A stretch of 64,000 nucleotides of DNA from Streptomyces violaceorubidus (GCF_000717995.1 NZ_JODM01000005.1:248001-312000), one strand, 5' to 3'; counted from the first letter of the stretch, positions 1 to 9,015 are shown. Numbers and translations are program-made. The notes: a model not told the origin generated them from the letters alone.

Positions 1-546
1 GTCTCCCTGTCCAAGGCCGCACCGAACCTCACACAGGTACTGGTCGGGCTCGGCTGGGACGCGCGTTCCACCACCGGAGCACCCTTCGACCTCGACGCGA
101 GCGCACTCGTGTGCAGCAGCGGCCGGGTGCTCGGCGACGAGTGGTTCGTCTTCTACAACCAGCTCAAGAGCCCGGACGGCTCGATCGAGCACACCGGCGA
201 CAACCTCACCGGTGAGGGCGACGGCGACGACGAGTCGCTGCTGGTCGACCTCGCCAAGGTGCCGGCCCACTGCGACAAGATCGTCTTCCCGGTGTCCATC
301 CATATGGCCGACGAGCGCGGCCAGACCTTCGGCCAGGTCAGCAACGCCTTCATCCGGGTCGTCAACCAGGCCGACGGCCAGGAACTGGCCCGCTACGACC
401 TCAGCGAGGACGCCTCCACCGAGACCGCGATGATCTTCGGCGAGCTCTACCGCTACCAGGGCGAGTGGAAGTTCCGTGCGGTGGGGCAGGGGTACGCGTC
501 GGGGCTTCGGGGCATCGCTCTAGACTTCGGAGTCAACGTTTCGTAA
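1..546 (+). CDS. terD: TerD-family tellurium/stress resistance protein (5' truncated)
   Basis: The reading frame is open from base 1 and ends at TAA; the first visible residues are [10 protein letters not shown]. TerD proteins normally begin about eight residues earlier, so the true start lies just outside the window. The hallmark calcium-binding elements are present: FDLDAS near residue 28, the DEWFVFYNQ strand, and an acidic GEGDGDDES loop. TerD proteins are soluble, bind calcium through these loops, and are linked to tellurite, phage and membrane stress. A DUF475 membrane gene follows after 49 bp, matching the usual TerD-TerC pairing. Family assignment is secure; the stress it answers here is inferred. 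Confidence 0.93.
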   Translation, partial: VSLSKAAPNLTQVLVGLGWDARSTTGAPFDLDASALVCSSGRVLGDEWFVFYNQLKSPDGSIEHTGDNLTGEGDGDDESLLVDLAKVPAHCDKIVFPVSIHMADERGQTFGQVSNAFIRVVNQADGQELARYDLSEDASTETAMIFGELYRYQGEWKFRAVGQGYASGLRGIALDFGVNVS

Positions 547-595
547 AGCCGAGTACGGCGCGGGGGAGCCCCGTACACACACGATTGGGTAGCCA

Positions 596-1522
596 GTGCT
601 TCTGAAAACCTTCGGCTGGTCGTTCGCGGTCACCGCGCTCGGCCTGGTCGCGGCGGTCTTCTACGGGGGGTGGACCGCCTTCGGCATCGTGGCGATCCTC
701 TCCGTCCTGGAGATCTCGCTGTCCTTCGACAACGCGGTGATCAACGCCGGGATCCTGAAGAAGATGAACGCCTTCTGGCAGAAGATCTTCCTCACCATCG
801 GTGTCCTCATCGCCGTGTTCGGCATGCGCCTGGTGTTCCCTGTCGTGATCGTGGCGATCAGCGCCCAGCTCGGGCCGATCGAGGCGGTCGACCTCGCGCT
901 CACCGACAAGGACCGCTATCAGGAGCTGGTGACGGACGCCCATCCGTCGATCGCCGCGTTCGGTGGCATGTTCCTGCTCATGATCTTCCTCGACTTCATC
1001 TTCGAGGACCGGGACATCAAGTGGCTGGCCTGGCTGGAGCGTCCGCTGGCCAAGCTCGGCAAGGTCGACATGCTGTCGGTCTGCATCGCCCTGATCGTGC
1101 TGCTGGTCTCCGCGATCACCTTCGGCGCCCACGCCCACCAGCACGGCGGCGCCCATGTCGACAAGGCGCAGACGGTTCTGTTCGCCGGCATCGCCGGTCT
1201 GATCACCTACATGATCGTCGGTGGCCTCTCCGGCTTCTTCGAGGACAAGCTCGAAGAGGAGGAGGAGCGCGAGCACGAGGCGGAAGAGGAAGCCGAACGC
1301 ACCGGCAGGCCCAAGTCGGCCGTCAGGCTGGCCGGCAAGGCCGCGTTCTTCATGTTCCTCTACCTGGAGGTCCTGGACGCCTCCTTCTCCTTCGACGGGG
1401 TCATCGGCGCCTTCGCCATCACCAACGACATCGTCCTGATGGCCCTCGGCCTCGGCATCGGCGCCATGTACTTGATCCCCGGGCCGGGGCGCGCCCCCGG
1501 TGCGCCCGCACCCCTGGTGTGA
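596..1522 (+). CDS. DUF475/TerC-like integral membrane protein, probably C-terminally truncated
   Basis: The GTG at 596 opens a protein of 308 residues with several hydrophobic segments, the TerC-like motif SLSFDNAVINAG near residue 40, a His-rich loop AHAHQHGG, an acidic cytoplasmic stretch of about 25 residues, and a second copy of the motif (DASFSFDGVIGAF). TerC/DUF475 proteins are proposed metal-ion transporters that act with TerD. After IGAMY the protein changes to the low-complexity LIPGPGRAPGAPAPLV and stops. As I recall the family, this point is followed by about 70 more residues including final membrane helices. The gene therefore looks truncated, by a real deletion or an assembly error in GC-rich DNA. 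Confidence 0.88.
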   Translation: MLLKTFGWSFAVTALGLVAAVFYGGWTAFGIVAILSVLEISLSFDNAVINAGILKKMNAFWQKIFLTIGVLIAVFGMRLVFPVVIVAISAQLGPIEAVDLALTDKDRYQELVTDAHPSIAAFGGMFLLMIFLDFIFEDRDIKWLAWLERPLAKLGKVDMLSVCIALIVLLVSAITFGAHAHQHGGAHVDKAQTVLFAGIAGLITYMIVGGLSGFFEDKLEEEEEREHEAEEEAERTGRPKSAVRLAGKAAFFMFLYLEVLDASFSFDGVIGAFAITNDIVLMALGLGIGAMYLIPGPGRAPGAPAPLV

Positions 1523-1551
1523 ACCCGGCCCGTACGAGGAACGCTCTGAGC

Positions 1552-1588
1552 GGGGCGGCCGACGAGGACGACTCCTCGGGGCCGCCCC
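1552..1588 (+). terminator. Strong GC hairpin after the DUF475 gene
   Basis: The arms GGGGCGGCC and GGCCGCCCC are perfectly complementary, and an internal GAGG/CCTC pair extends the stem. It lies 30 bp after the stop of the DUF475 gene and 31 bp before the next start. No T-run follows, as is common for Streptomyces terminators, so it could attenuate or stabilise rather than end transcription. Confidence 0.45.
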
Positions 1589-1618
1589 GTCGGCGGTGAC
1601 GCGAAGGTGGGGGCGGGA

Positions 1619-2356
1619 ATGGGCTTCTTGGACGGGCTGTGGCGCGGCCGCGAGTCCGAGTTCGACTCGGGCAGCGCGGCGACCAACTCCATCCAGCTGA
1701 CCAAACGGCACAGCCAGGTCTCCCTGACCAAGCAGGGCGCGGCGACCGGCAATCTGCGCATCAACCTCTCCTGGCGGATGCGGACCTCCGACATCTCGGG
1801 TGTCCAGCGGGAGAGCCTGCTGCGGCACCCCTTCAAGGCGCTCAAGCCCCCCGAGGTCGTCGGCCACAGCCAGAGCATGGTCAACGTCGACCTCGACCTC
1901 GGCTGCCTCTACGAACTCAAGGACGGCACCCGCGGGGTGGTCCAGCCCCTCGGCGGCTACCTGGGCGACGTCAACGCCCCGCCCTACGTCAAGCTCAGCG
2001 GCGACGACCGCTTCGGCTCGGCCTCCGGCGAGACGATCTACGTCAACCTCGACCACAAGGACGCCATCAAGCGCCTGCTGCTCTTCGCCTACATCTACGA
2101 CCAGACCCCCGCCTTCGACCGGACCCACGCCGTCGTCACGCTCTACCCGAGCAACGGGCCCCGCATCGAGATAGGCCTCGACGAGCGCCATCCGCAGGCC
2201 CGGTCCTGCGCCGTGGTGATGATCGAGAACGTCAAGGACGAGATCCTCGTCCGCCGCGAGGTGAAGTTCGTGTACGGCTTCCAGGGCGAGCTGGACCGGC
2301 TGTACGGCTGGGGCCTGCAATGGGGCCGGGGACACAAGAGCAAGGCGGAACGATGA
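1619..2356 (+). CDS. TerD-superfamily protein (TerF/TerA-like)
   Basis: The ATG at 1619 is preceded by a GGTGGGGGCGGGA ribosome-binding stretch and gives 245 residues starting MGFLDGLWRG; an in-frame GTG at 1607 is less likely. The protein has TerD-like strands: VDLDLGCLYELKDG in the middle, and a loop LSGDDRFGSASGE that matches the calcium-binding signature. It has no signal peptide or membrane helix. It lies downstream of DUF475 on the same strand, so it probably belongs to the same stress operon. Superfamily membership is clear from the motifs; the exact Ter subtype is uncertain. Confidence 0.85.
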   Translation: MGFLDGLWRGRESEFDSGSAATNSIQLTKRHSQVSLTKQGAATGNLRINLSWRMRTSDISGVQRESLLRHPFKALKPPEVVGHSQSMVNVDLDLGCLYELKDGTRGVVQPLGGYLGDVNAPPYVKLSGDDRFGSASGETIYVNLDHKDAIKRLLLFAYIYDQTPAFDRTHAVVTLYPSNGPRIEIGLDERHPQARSCAVVMIENVKDEILVRREVKFVYGFQGELDRLYGWGLQWGRGHKSKAER

Positions 2357-2408
2357 GCCCCGGCCCACCCCGCCGGGCCTCCCGCGGCAGGACTCGCCCC
2401 CCTGGCGG

Positions 2409-3407
2409 TCAGCGGCCGATGAACTGCGGCCCCTGCGGGGGCAGCCGGAAGTCCGGATCGGGGGCCCCGGTGACCGGCTGCGGATAGCCGTAGCCGGACT
2501 GCGCCCCGGTGACCCCGGCCGCGGCGGGCGCCTGCGGATACCCCTGCCCGGGGTGGCCGGGGGCCGGCTGGGGATAGCCGTAGGCGGGCTGGGCCGCGGG
2601 CGGCTGCTGGGGATAGCCGTACGCGGGCTGCGCCGGTACGCCGGTGGGCTGCTCCGGCGGCAGTGGCCGCGAGACCCCCGGAAGGGGCTGCACGGCGGTC
2701 GGATGGTCGGGGTCGACGACCTGCGGAGCGGGCATGGACCGGGCGGCCGTGGGCTGCTCGGGCGTGGCCTGGGAGGGGGCGGACGGGGTGGCCGCGGCGG
2801 ACGCGGCGGTGGGCGCCGTCGGGGCCGGTTCGGGCCGGGGGGCCGACATGGGGTCGTCCGCGCCCTCCGACTCGTCCACCGAGATGCCGAAGTCGGTCGC
2901 CAGGCCCTTGAGCCCGTTGGAGTACCCCTCGCCCAGCGCCCGGAACTTCCAGCCGTCCCCGCGCCGGTACAGCTCGCCGCAGATCAGCGCCGTCTCCTCG
3001 CCGGTCTCCGGTGTGACGTCGAAGTACGCCAGCGGCTCCGCGTCGGCCGCCGCGTCGTGCAGCAGGATGCGCAGCGACCGGACGCGGTCGAAGGGCACGC
3101 CGTCCGCCGAAGCGATCAGCAGGATCCGGCCGACGGCGGGCTCGACACCGGCCAGATCCGTCTGGATGGTGTCGGTCAGACCCTCGGCGACGCGCTTCTT
3201 GCCGAGTCGCCAGACCTGGCCGGAGGGGTGCCGTGGCTGGTTGTAGAAGACGAAGTCCTCGTCGGAACGCACGCGTTCGTCAGGTCCCAGCAGCAGTGCG
3301 GACGCGTCGACGTCGGGAACCCCCTGCCCGGGAGTCCAGCGCAGCACGGCGCGTACCGTGGTGGCTTGCAGCGGGACGTTCGACCCCTTCAGCATCGCGT
3401 GCGTCAT
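2409..3407 (-). CDS. TerD-domain protein with Gly/Tyr/Pro/Gln-rich C-terminal tail
   Basis: Of 332 residues, about 1-180 form one TerD domain ([44 protein letters not shown]). The usual acidic calcium loop is replaced by a less acidic [11 protein letters not shown] segment, so calcium binding may be weak or lost. Residues from about 180 are Ala/Pro-rich and then repeat YGYPQ several times, ending in [10 protein letters not shown]. Such tails are disordered and may mediate clustering. The gene converges on the TerD-superfamily gene ending at 2356 and diverges from the lyase-PRTase-HAD operon at 3616. Confidence 0.87.
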   Translation of the reverse strand: MTHAMLKGSNVPLQATTVRAVLRWTPGQGVPDVDASALLLGPDERVRSDEDFVFYNQPRHPSGQVWRLGKKRVAEGLTDTIQTDLAGVEPAVGRILLIASADGVPFDRVRSLRILLHDAAADAEPLAYFDVTPETGEETALICGELYRRGDGWKFRALGEGYSNGLKGLATDFGISVDESEGADDPMSAPRPEPAPTAPTAASAAATPSAPSQATPEQPTAARSMPAPQVVDPDHPTAVQPLPGVSRPLPPEQPTGVPAQPAYGYPQQPPAAQPAYGYPQPAPGHPGQGYPQAPAAAGVTGAQSGYGYPQPVTGAPDPDFRLPPQGPQFIGR

Positions 3408-3615
3408 GCCGTCATCCTGCCTTCTCGGTCCTGGTCACGACAACGCGGGGGGCGGGTACCCGGCCTGTGTCCGCCCGCCCCGGGTCGCCGTCGCCGACAC
3501 GGCCGGGTTACCTGGAATTCATGCCCGGTGGGAACCTCCGACATGGATACCCACGTACTATTACCGGCCACCTTTCGACGATTCCAGGTCGCCCAGACAC
3601 CACGGGGGAGTTAAA

Positions 3616-4782
3616 ATGCGTCATTTCGGACAGATAGCCCCTGATGTGCGGAAGCGTCTCTTTCATCAGGAGCCCTGCTCCTTCACGGCGGACTCGCCGG
3701 CCAGGCTGCTGTCCGCGGCCCTCGGTGCCACGCTCTACAGCCCGGCCACCCGGCCGAGCCTCGCCGAGGGCATCCTGAAGCAGGGCGCGCGCGGAGTGGT
3801 GTCGATGGTGCTGTGTCTGGAGGACTCGATCGACGACGCCGACGTACCGGCCGGCGAGGAGAACCTCGTCCGTCAGCTCACGGACCTGGAAGAACGTTCC
3901 GACGCCGACGTCCCGCTGCTGTTCGTCCGGGTCCGCACCCCCGAGCAGATCCCCGACCTCGTACGGCGCCTCGGCCCCGCCGTACGGCTGCTGTCCGGGT
4001 TCGTGCTGCCGAAGTTCACCGAGGAACGCGGCATGCCCTTCCTGGAGGCGCTCGCCGCCGCCGAGACCTCCAGCGGCCGCAGGCTCTTCGCCATGCCCGT
4101 GCTCGAGTCCCCGGACCTGCTGTACCGGGAGTCCCGGGTCCAGACGCTGGAGGGCATCTTCCGCGCGGTCGACAAGTACCGGGACCGCGTGCTCGCCCTG
4201 CGGCTCGGCGTGACCGACTTCTGCTCCTCCTACGGGCTGCGCCGGGGCCCCGACATGACGGCCTACGACGTCCAGATCGTCGCCTCCGTGATCGCCGACG
4301 TGGTCAACATGCTCGCCCGCGCGGACGGCACCGGATTCACGGTGACCGGGCCCGTGTGGGAGTACTTCCGCGTCCAGGAGAGGATGTTCAAACCGCAACT
4401 GCGGCAGAGCCCCTTCCTCGAGGGGCAGGCCGTCGAGCTGCGCCAGAAACTCATCGAGCACGCCATGGACGGCCTGCTGCGCGAGATCTCCCTGGACCAG
4501 GCCAACGGACTGCTGGGCAAGACCTGCATCCACCCCTCGCACGTGCTCCCCGTGCACGCGCTGTCCGTGGTCAGCCACGAGGAGTTCAGCGACGCCCAGG
4601 ACATCCTGCGGCCCGAACGGTGCGGCGGAGGCGTGCTGCGGTCGGCCTACACCAACAAGATGAACGAGGTGAAGCCCCACCGCGCCTGGGCCGAGCGGAC
4701 CCTGCTGCGCGCCGAGGTCTTCGGGGTGGCGAACGAGGACATCGGCTTCGTGGAACTGCTCGCCGCCGGCCTGTCCGACTGA
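3616..4782 (+). CDS. HpcH/HpaI aldolase/citrate lyase-family protein of the Ter operon
   Basis: The ATG at 3616 follows a GGGGGAG ribosome-binding site and gives 388 residues. The protein resembles the CitE-like TIM-barrel lyases: a conserved VVSMVLCLEDSI strand carrying the acidic metal ligands near residue 65, a FVLPKF strand, FAMPVLES, and a late GKTCIHPSHV motif near residue 300. These enzymes cleave or form C-C bonds on acyl or sugar-like substrates with Mg2+. It opens an operon with a PRTase fusion and a HAD phosphatase, the set predicted (Anantharaman, Iyer and Aravind) to make a nucleoside-like metabolite in Ter systems. The substrate is unknown. Confidence 0.88.
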   Translation: MRHFGQIAPDVRKRLFHQEPCSFTADSPARLLSAALGATLYSPATRPSLAEGILKQGARGVVSMVLCLEDSIDDADVPAGEENLVRQLTDLEERSDADVPLLFVRVRTPEQIPDLVRRLGPAVRLLSGFVLPKFTEERGMPFLEALAAAETSSGRRLFAMPVLESPDLLYRESRVQTLEGIFRAVDKYRDRVLALRLGVTDFCSSYGLRRGPDMTAYDVQIVASVIADVVNMLARADGTGFTVTGPVWEYFRVQERMFKPQLRQSPFLEGQAVELRQKLIEHAMDGLLREISLDQANGLLGKTCIHPSHVLPVHALSVVSHEEFSDAQDILRPERCGGGVLRSAYTNKMNEVKPHRAWAERTLLRAEVFGVANEDIGFVELLAAGLSD

Positions 4783-4846
4783 ACGCCGGACGACTGAACG
4801 CCGGACGACTGAACGCCGGACGACCAGACGACCGGACGACCGGACG
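4776..4846 (+). repeat. Short tandem repeats between lyase and PRTase genes
   Basis: A 15-bp unit, GACTGAACGCCGGAC with small variation, occurs three times from the end of the lyase gene. It decays into shorter GACC(A/G)GACGACCGGAC units before the next ribosome-binding site. Each unit carries a TGA stop in the lyase frame, so the repeat cannot extend the upstream protein. Confidence 0.7.
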
Positions 4847-4905
4847 CAAGCGATCCATGACCGACGCCGGGCCCCGGCCGCGGCGGACAACGGAGGCACG
4901 AGTAC

Positions 4906-7413
4906 ATGACGGACAAGGCGCACGCCGAGGGCCACGCCGAAGAGCGCGCCGGAGCGTGGTCGGGCAGCTGGGTCGCCGAGCGGCTCGGCGTCGAACTCGT
5001 CGGCGACGAGGAGCTGAGGGGCCTGCTGGGGCTCGCCCTGCGCCGCAACCCCAAGCGGGCGCACCTGCTCGTCTCCAACGTGCTCGGCAAGCACGTCCCG
5101 CAGTCGCCCTCCGTCGTCTACGGCCACGGCCTCGCCCTCGGCCGGCGCGTCCGCGACCTGCTCGGTGCCGAGGCGGCCCGGCGCGCGGTCGTCCTCGGCT
5201 ACGCGGAGACCGCCACCGGACTCGGCCACAGTGTCGCCGACGGCCTGGGCACCGCCCCCTGCCTGCACTCCACCCGCCGTCCGGTCACCGGAGTCGCCCG
5301 GGCGGGCGGCTTCGAGGAGTCCCACTCGCACGCGACCTCCCACCTCCTGCTGCCCGAGGACCCCGCGCTGCTGGCCGGGGACGGGCCGCTGGTCCTCGTC
5401 GACGACGAGTTCTCCACCGGCAACACGGTGCTCAACACCGTCCGCGCCCTGCACGAGCGCTATCCCCGCAAGCGGTACGTCGTGGTGGCCCTGGTCGACA
5501 TGCGCTCGCCCGCGGACGTCGGCCGGCTGGACGACCTCGCCCGGGAGATCGGCGCCCGCGTGGACCTGGTGACCACCGCCTCCGGCACCGTCCGCCTGCC
5601 CCCGGGAATACTGGAGAAGGGCCAGGAACTGGTCGCCCGCCACGAGAGGGCGGCCACGGCACCCGCCCCGGAGCCGACCGGCCGGGTCCCGGCGGCGACG
5701 ACGTCCGCGACCGCGGGGCGCGTCGAGCTGCACTGGCCCCACGACGTGCCCGACGGCGCACGGCACGGCTTCACCCCGGCCCACCGGGCCCGGCTGGAGG
5801 CCGCCCTGCCCGCCATGGCGGCGCGGATCGCCGAGGCGCTGCCCCCCGGTGCCCGCCGCGTCCTCGTCCTCGGCTTCGAGGAGCTCATGTACGCCCCCCT
5901 CCGCCTGGCCCACGCGCTGGAGCGGACCGTCGGCGACGACGTCGCCGTGCGCTACTCCACCACCACCCGCTCTCCCGTCCTCGCCGTCGACGACCCCGGC
6001 TACGCCATCCGCACCCGCCTGGTCTTCCCCGCGCACGACGACCCGGCCGACGGCCCCGGCGAGCGCTACGCCTACAACGTCGCGGGCGCCGGCTTCGACG
6101 CCGTCGTCGCCGTCGTCGACTCGGCCGCCGACACCCCCGCGCTGCACGCCCCGGACGGACTGGCGGCCCGGCTCGCCGCCCACGTCCCGCACGTCCTGCT
6201 CGCGGTCGTCCCCTCGTACGTCCCGCGTCCCCCGCACGCCCCCGAAAGGCCCTCCATGCTGCCCGAGCCCCTGCGCGGCCCCGACTTCTCCTCCTACGCG
6301 CCCGACGAGGTCGGCTGGCTGCTCCAGGACCTCTCGGACGTGACGCTGGAGGCGCCGACCGAGGAGCGCGAGGAGGCGATCCAGAGCGGCGGCGCGCACT
6401 ACGCGGAGTCGCTGCCCGTGGAGTACCAGCCCAGCGAGCAGTACCAGGAGCTGTTCCACGCGGCGCTCAAGACGTCCGCCGCACGGCTGGCGCGCGCCGT
6501 CGGCGCCGTCACCGAGATCGTCCTCGCCGAACGCTCGCCCCGCCCCGTGCTGGTCTCCCTCGCCCGCGCGGGCACCCCCGTCGGCGTGCTGATGCGCCGC
6601 TGGGCGCGGTTCCGCCACGGTCTCGACCTCCCGCACTACGCCGTGTCGATCGTCCGGGGCCGCGGCATCGACGCCAACGCGCTGCGCTGGCTGGCCGCCC
6701 ACCACGACCCCGCCGACGTCGTCTTCGTCGACGGCTGGACCGGCAAGGGCGCCATCACCCGCGAACTCGCCGCCGCCCTGCGCGCGTTCGAGACCTCCGA
6801 CGGCATCACCGGCTTCGACCCGGAGATCGCCGTACTGGCCGACCCCGGCTCCTGCGTGCGCACCTACGGCACCCGGGACGACTTCCTCATCCCCTCCGCC
6901 TGCCTCAACTCCACCGTCTCCGGACTGATATCCCGCACCGTGCTCCGCTCCGACCTGGTCGGCCCGCACGCCTTCCACGGCGCGAAGTTCTACCGCGAAC
7001 TCGCCGCAGCCGACCTGTCACCGGCCTTCCTCGCCGCCGTCGCCGCCCGCTTCCCCGACGTCACGGAAGCGGTCGACGCCCAGGCGAAGGACCTCCTCTC
7101 CGCCGACCGCACCCCCACCTGGGAGGGCTGGGCCGCCGTCGAGCGCATCAGCGAGGAGTACGGCATCCACGACGTGAACCTCGTCAAGCCCGGCGTCGGC
7201 GAGACCACGCGGGTGATGCTGCGCCGCGTCCCGTGGAAGGTGCTGGCCCGGGCCGGCGCCGGAGCCGACCTGGACCACGTCCGCCTGCTGGCCGAACAGC
7301 GGGGCGTACCCGTGGAGGAGGTCGCCGACCTCCCGTACACCTGCGTCGGGCTGATCCACCCCCAGTACACGCGGGGCGCCACCGGCGCCGACGGCAGGGC
7401 GGTGGCGCTCTGA
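4906..7413 (+). CDS. Multidomain PRTase-TRSP-StiP(PRTase)-PELOTA protein of the Ter system
   Basis: The ATG at 4906 follows GGAGGCACGAGTAC and gives 835 residues. An N-terminal phosphoribosyltransferase domain carries the PRPP-binding motif VLVDDEFSTGNT at about 164-174. A TRSP-type region follows (about 255-470). A StiP-like second PRTase-type domain begins near 480 and carries VFVDGWTGKGAI at about 605-616. The last 80 residues (VNLVKPGVGETTRVMLRRVPWK onward) resemble the PELOTA_1 RNA-binding domain. In many genomes these are separate proteins; here they are one chain. The gene overlaps the next one by TGATG. The predicted role is transfer of phosphoribose to an unknown base or RNA-linked substrate. 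Domain limits are approximate. Confidence 0.87.
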   Translation: MTDKAHAEGHAEERAGAWSGSWVAERLGVELVGDEELRGLLGLALRRNPKRAHLLVSNVLGKHVPQSPSVVYGHGLALGRRVRDLLGAEAARRAVVLGYAETATGLGHSVADGLGTAPCLHSTRRPVTGVARAGGFEESHSHATSHLLLPEDPALLAGDGPLVLVDDEFSTGNTVLNTVRALHERYPRKRYVVVALVDMRSPADVGRLDDLAREIGARVDLVTTASGTVRLPPGILEKGQELVARHERAATAPAPEPTGRVPAATTSATAGRVELHWPHDVPDGARHGFTPAHRARLEAALPAMAARIAEALPPGARRVLVLGFEELMYAPLRLAHALERTVGDDVAVRYSTTTRSPVLAVDDPGYAIRTRLVFPAHDDPADGPGERYAYNVAGAGFDAVVAVVDSAADTPALHAPDGLAARLAAHVPHVLLAVVPSYVPRPPHAPERPSMLPEPLRGPDFSSYAPDEVGWLLQDLSDVTLEAPTEEREEAIQSGGAHYAESLPVEYQPSEQYQELFHAALKTSAARLARAVGAVTEIVLAERSPRPVLVSLARAGTPVGVLMRRWARFRHGLDLPHYAVSIVRGRGIDANALRWLAAHHDPADVVFVDGWTGKGAITRELAAALRAFETSDGITGFDPEIAVLADPGSCVRTYGTRDDFLIPSACLNSTVSGLISRTVLRSDLVGPHAFHGAKFYRELAAADLSPAFLAAVAARFPDVTEAVDAQAKDLLSADRTPTWEGWAAVERISEEYGIHDVNLVKPGVGETTRVMLRRVPWKVLARAGAGADLDHVRLLAEQRGVPVEEVADLPYTCVGLIHPQYTRGATGADGRAVAL

Positions 7414-8225
7414 TGCCGGTGCTCGTCGCCAGCGACCTCGACCGCACGCTCATCTACTCCGCGGCCGCGCTCGGACTGACCATGCCCGACCTGCGGGCAC
7501 CCCGCCTGCTGTGCGTGGAGGTCTACGAGAGCAGACCCCTGTCCTACCTGACCGAGACGGCCGCCCGACTGCTGACCGACCTCGGCGACGCGGCGGTCTT
7601 CGTGCCCACCACCACCCGGACCCGCAAGCAGTACCAGCGGATCAACCTCCCCGGCCCGCCGCCCCCGTACGCCATCTGCGCCAACGGCGGCCACCTGCTG
7701 GTGGACGGTGTCTCCGACCCCGGCTGGCACGCCCGGGTGACCGCCCGGCTGGCCGACGAATGCGCCTCCCTGGCCGAGGTCCGCGACCACCTGATGAACA
7801 CCGCCGACCCGCTGTGGGTGCGCAAGCACCGGGTCGCCGAGGACCTCTTCGCCTACCTGGTCGTCGAGCGCGACCTGCTGCCCGGGGACTGGGTGAAGGA
7901 ACTCGCCGTGTGGGCCGAGAACCGGGGCTGGACCGTGTCCCTCCAGGGCCGCAAGATCTACGCCGTCCCCAAGCCGCTCACCAAGAGCGCCGCCGTGCGC
8001 GAGGTCGCCCGCCGCACCGGAGCCGAACTCACCCTCGCCGCCGGCGACTCGCTGCTCGACGCCGACCTGCTCCTGGCCGCCGACCGCGGCTGGCGCCCGG
8101 GCCACGGCGAACTGGCCGACTCCGGTTGGTCGGCTCCGACGGTCAGCGCCCTGCCCGAGCGCGGCGTGCTGGCCGGTGAGCGGATCCTCCGCGAGTTCCT
8201 GCGGGCGGCGGGCCCGGCTCGCTGA
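7413..8225 (+). CDS. HAD-family phosphatase of the Ter operon
   Basis: The ATG at 7413 shares bases with the TGA of the preceding gene, implying translational coupling. The protein has 270 residues. Motif I is SDLDRTLIYS at about residues 7-16 with the two catalytic aspartates; later come TTTRTRKQY, a KSAAV lysine region and the LAAGDSLLDADLL motif typical of HAD Mg2+ ligands. It resembles the sucrose-phosphatase/Cof side of the superfamily. Its Ter-operon position suggests it removes a phosphate from the product of the lyase and PRTase. Its 3' end overlaps the convergent DedA gene by 83 bp. Confidence 0.9.
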   Translation: MPVLVASDLDRTLIYSAAALGLTMPDLRAPRLLCVEVYESRPLSYLTETAARLLTDLGDAAVFVPTTTRTRKQYQRINLPGPPPPYAICANGGHLLVDGVSDPGWHARVTARLADECASLAEVRDHLMNTADPLWVRKHRVAEDLFAYLVVERDLLPGDWVKELAVWAENRGWTVSLQGRKIYAVPKPLTKSAAVREVARRTGAELTLAAGDSLLDADLLLAADRGWRPGHGELADSGWSAPTVSALPERGVLAGERILREFLRAAGPAR

Positions 8226-8898
8226 ATTCGTCGTCGTGCCCGCGGCCCCGCCGCCGGTGACCGGCGCCCGGCCGCAGCAGACGCAGGACGACGAAGACCG
8301 CCAGCGCCAGGGCGGCTGCCGCGAGGATGACCTTCGAGTAGGTGGAGGCGATGCCCGAGACCTGGGACCAGTTGTCCCCCAGCGCGTAGCCGGCGAGCAC
8401 GAACCCGGTGTTCCAGATCGCGCTGCCCAGCGTCGTCAGGGCGAGGAAGACGGGCAGCCGCATCCGCTCCACGCCCGCCGGTACGGAGATCAGGCTGCGG
8501 AAGATGGGGATCATCCGGCCGAAGAACACGGCCTTGGTCCCGTGCCGGAGGAACCACGCCTCCGTCTTCTCGATGTCCGACACCTTCACCAGCGGCAGCT
8601 TCCCCGCGATCGCCACCGTGCGGTCCCGGCCGAGCAGGGCACCGACCCCGTACAGGGCGAGCGCGCCGATCACCGAACCCGCGGTCGTCCACAGCAGGAC
8701 GGCGACCAGGCCCATCCGGCCGGAACTCGCCGCGAACCCGGCGAGTGGCAGGATCACCTCGCTCGGCAGGGGAGGAAAAAGGTTCTCCAGAGCGATGGCG
8801 AGACCGGCGCCGGGGGCGCCGAGGGCGTCCATGAGGTCGTTGATCCACTGCGGTGCCGCACCGCTGTCCGCGGCCGGCTGCGCTGCGATGGCTGTCAT
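8143..8898 (-). CDS. DedA-family membrane protein
   Basis: The ATG at 8898 gives 251 residues. The protein has the DedA hallmarks: LENLFPPLPSEVILPLAG near the N terminus, a G-rich second helix, a FFGRMIPIFRSLISVPAG motif with the conserved arginines, and several membrane spans. DedA proteins act in the cytoplasmic membrane in lipid translocation, proton-motive-force homeostasis and envelope stability. The last 40 residues are Arg/Gly/Pro-rich, not conserved in the family, and lie in the part that overlaps the convergent HAD gene. No operon partner is evident. Confidence 0.92.
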   Translation of the reverse strand: MTAIAAQPAADSGAAPQWINDLMDALGAPGAGLAIALENLFPPLPSEVILPLAGFAASSGRMGLVAVLLWTTAGSVIGALALYGVGALLGRDRTVAIAGKLPLVKVSDIEKTEAWFLRHGTKAVFFGRMIPIFRSLISVPAGVERMRLPVFLALTTLGSAIWNTGFVLAGYALGDNWSQVSGIASTYSKVILAAAALALAVFVVLRLLRPGAGHRRRGRGHDDEFSEPGPPPAGTRGGSAHRPARRARAGR

Positions 8899-9015
8899 GA
8901 CGCCCACGCTAGGAAATCTCGGCTGAAGGGACGCTGAGGAGGACCGCGCCACCTGCGCGCCCCCTCGCCCGCCGCCGTCGGCGCTGGGCGCCCCGGGCGC
9001 GGGAGCAGGTCGTCC

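Noticed and set aside
533..2368. 611-codon open frame on the minus strand across the DUF475 and TerD-like genes
   Set aside because: Its protein is Val/Asp/Glu/Arg-rich without domains, as expected opposite GC-rich genes with strong third-position bias.
3508..6978. 1156-codon open frame on the minus strand over the Ter operon
   Set aside because: It is an antisense shadow; the plus strand carries recognisable lyase and PRTase motifs and ribosome-binding sites.
3813..8225. 1470-codon plus-strand frame spanning three Ter genes
   Set aside because: Only its last part is the real HAD gene; the earlier part is Arg/Pro-rich out-of-frame sequence.
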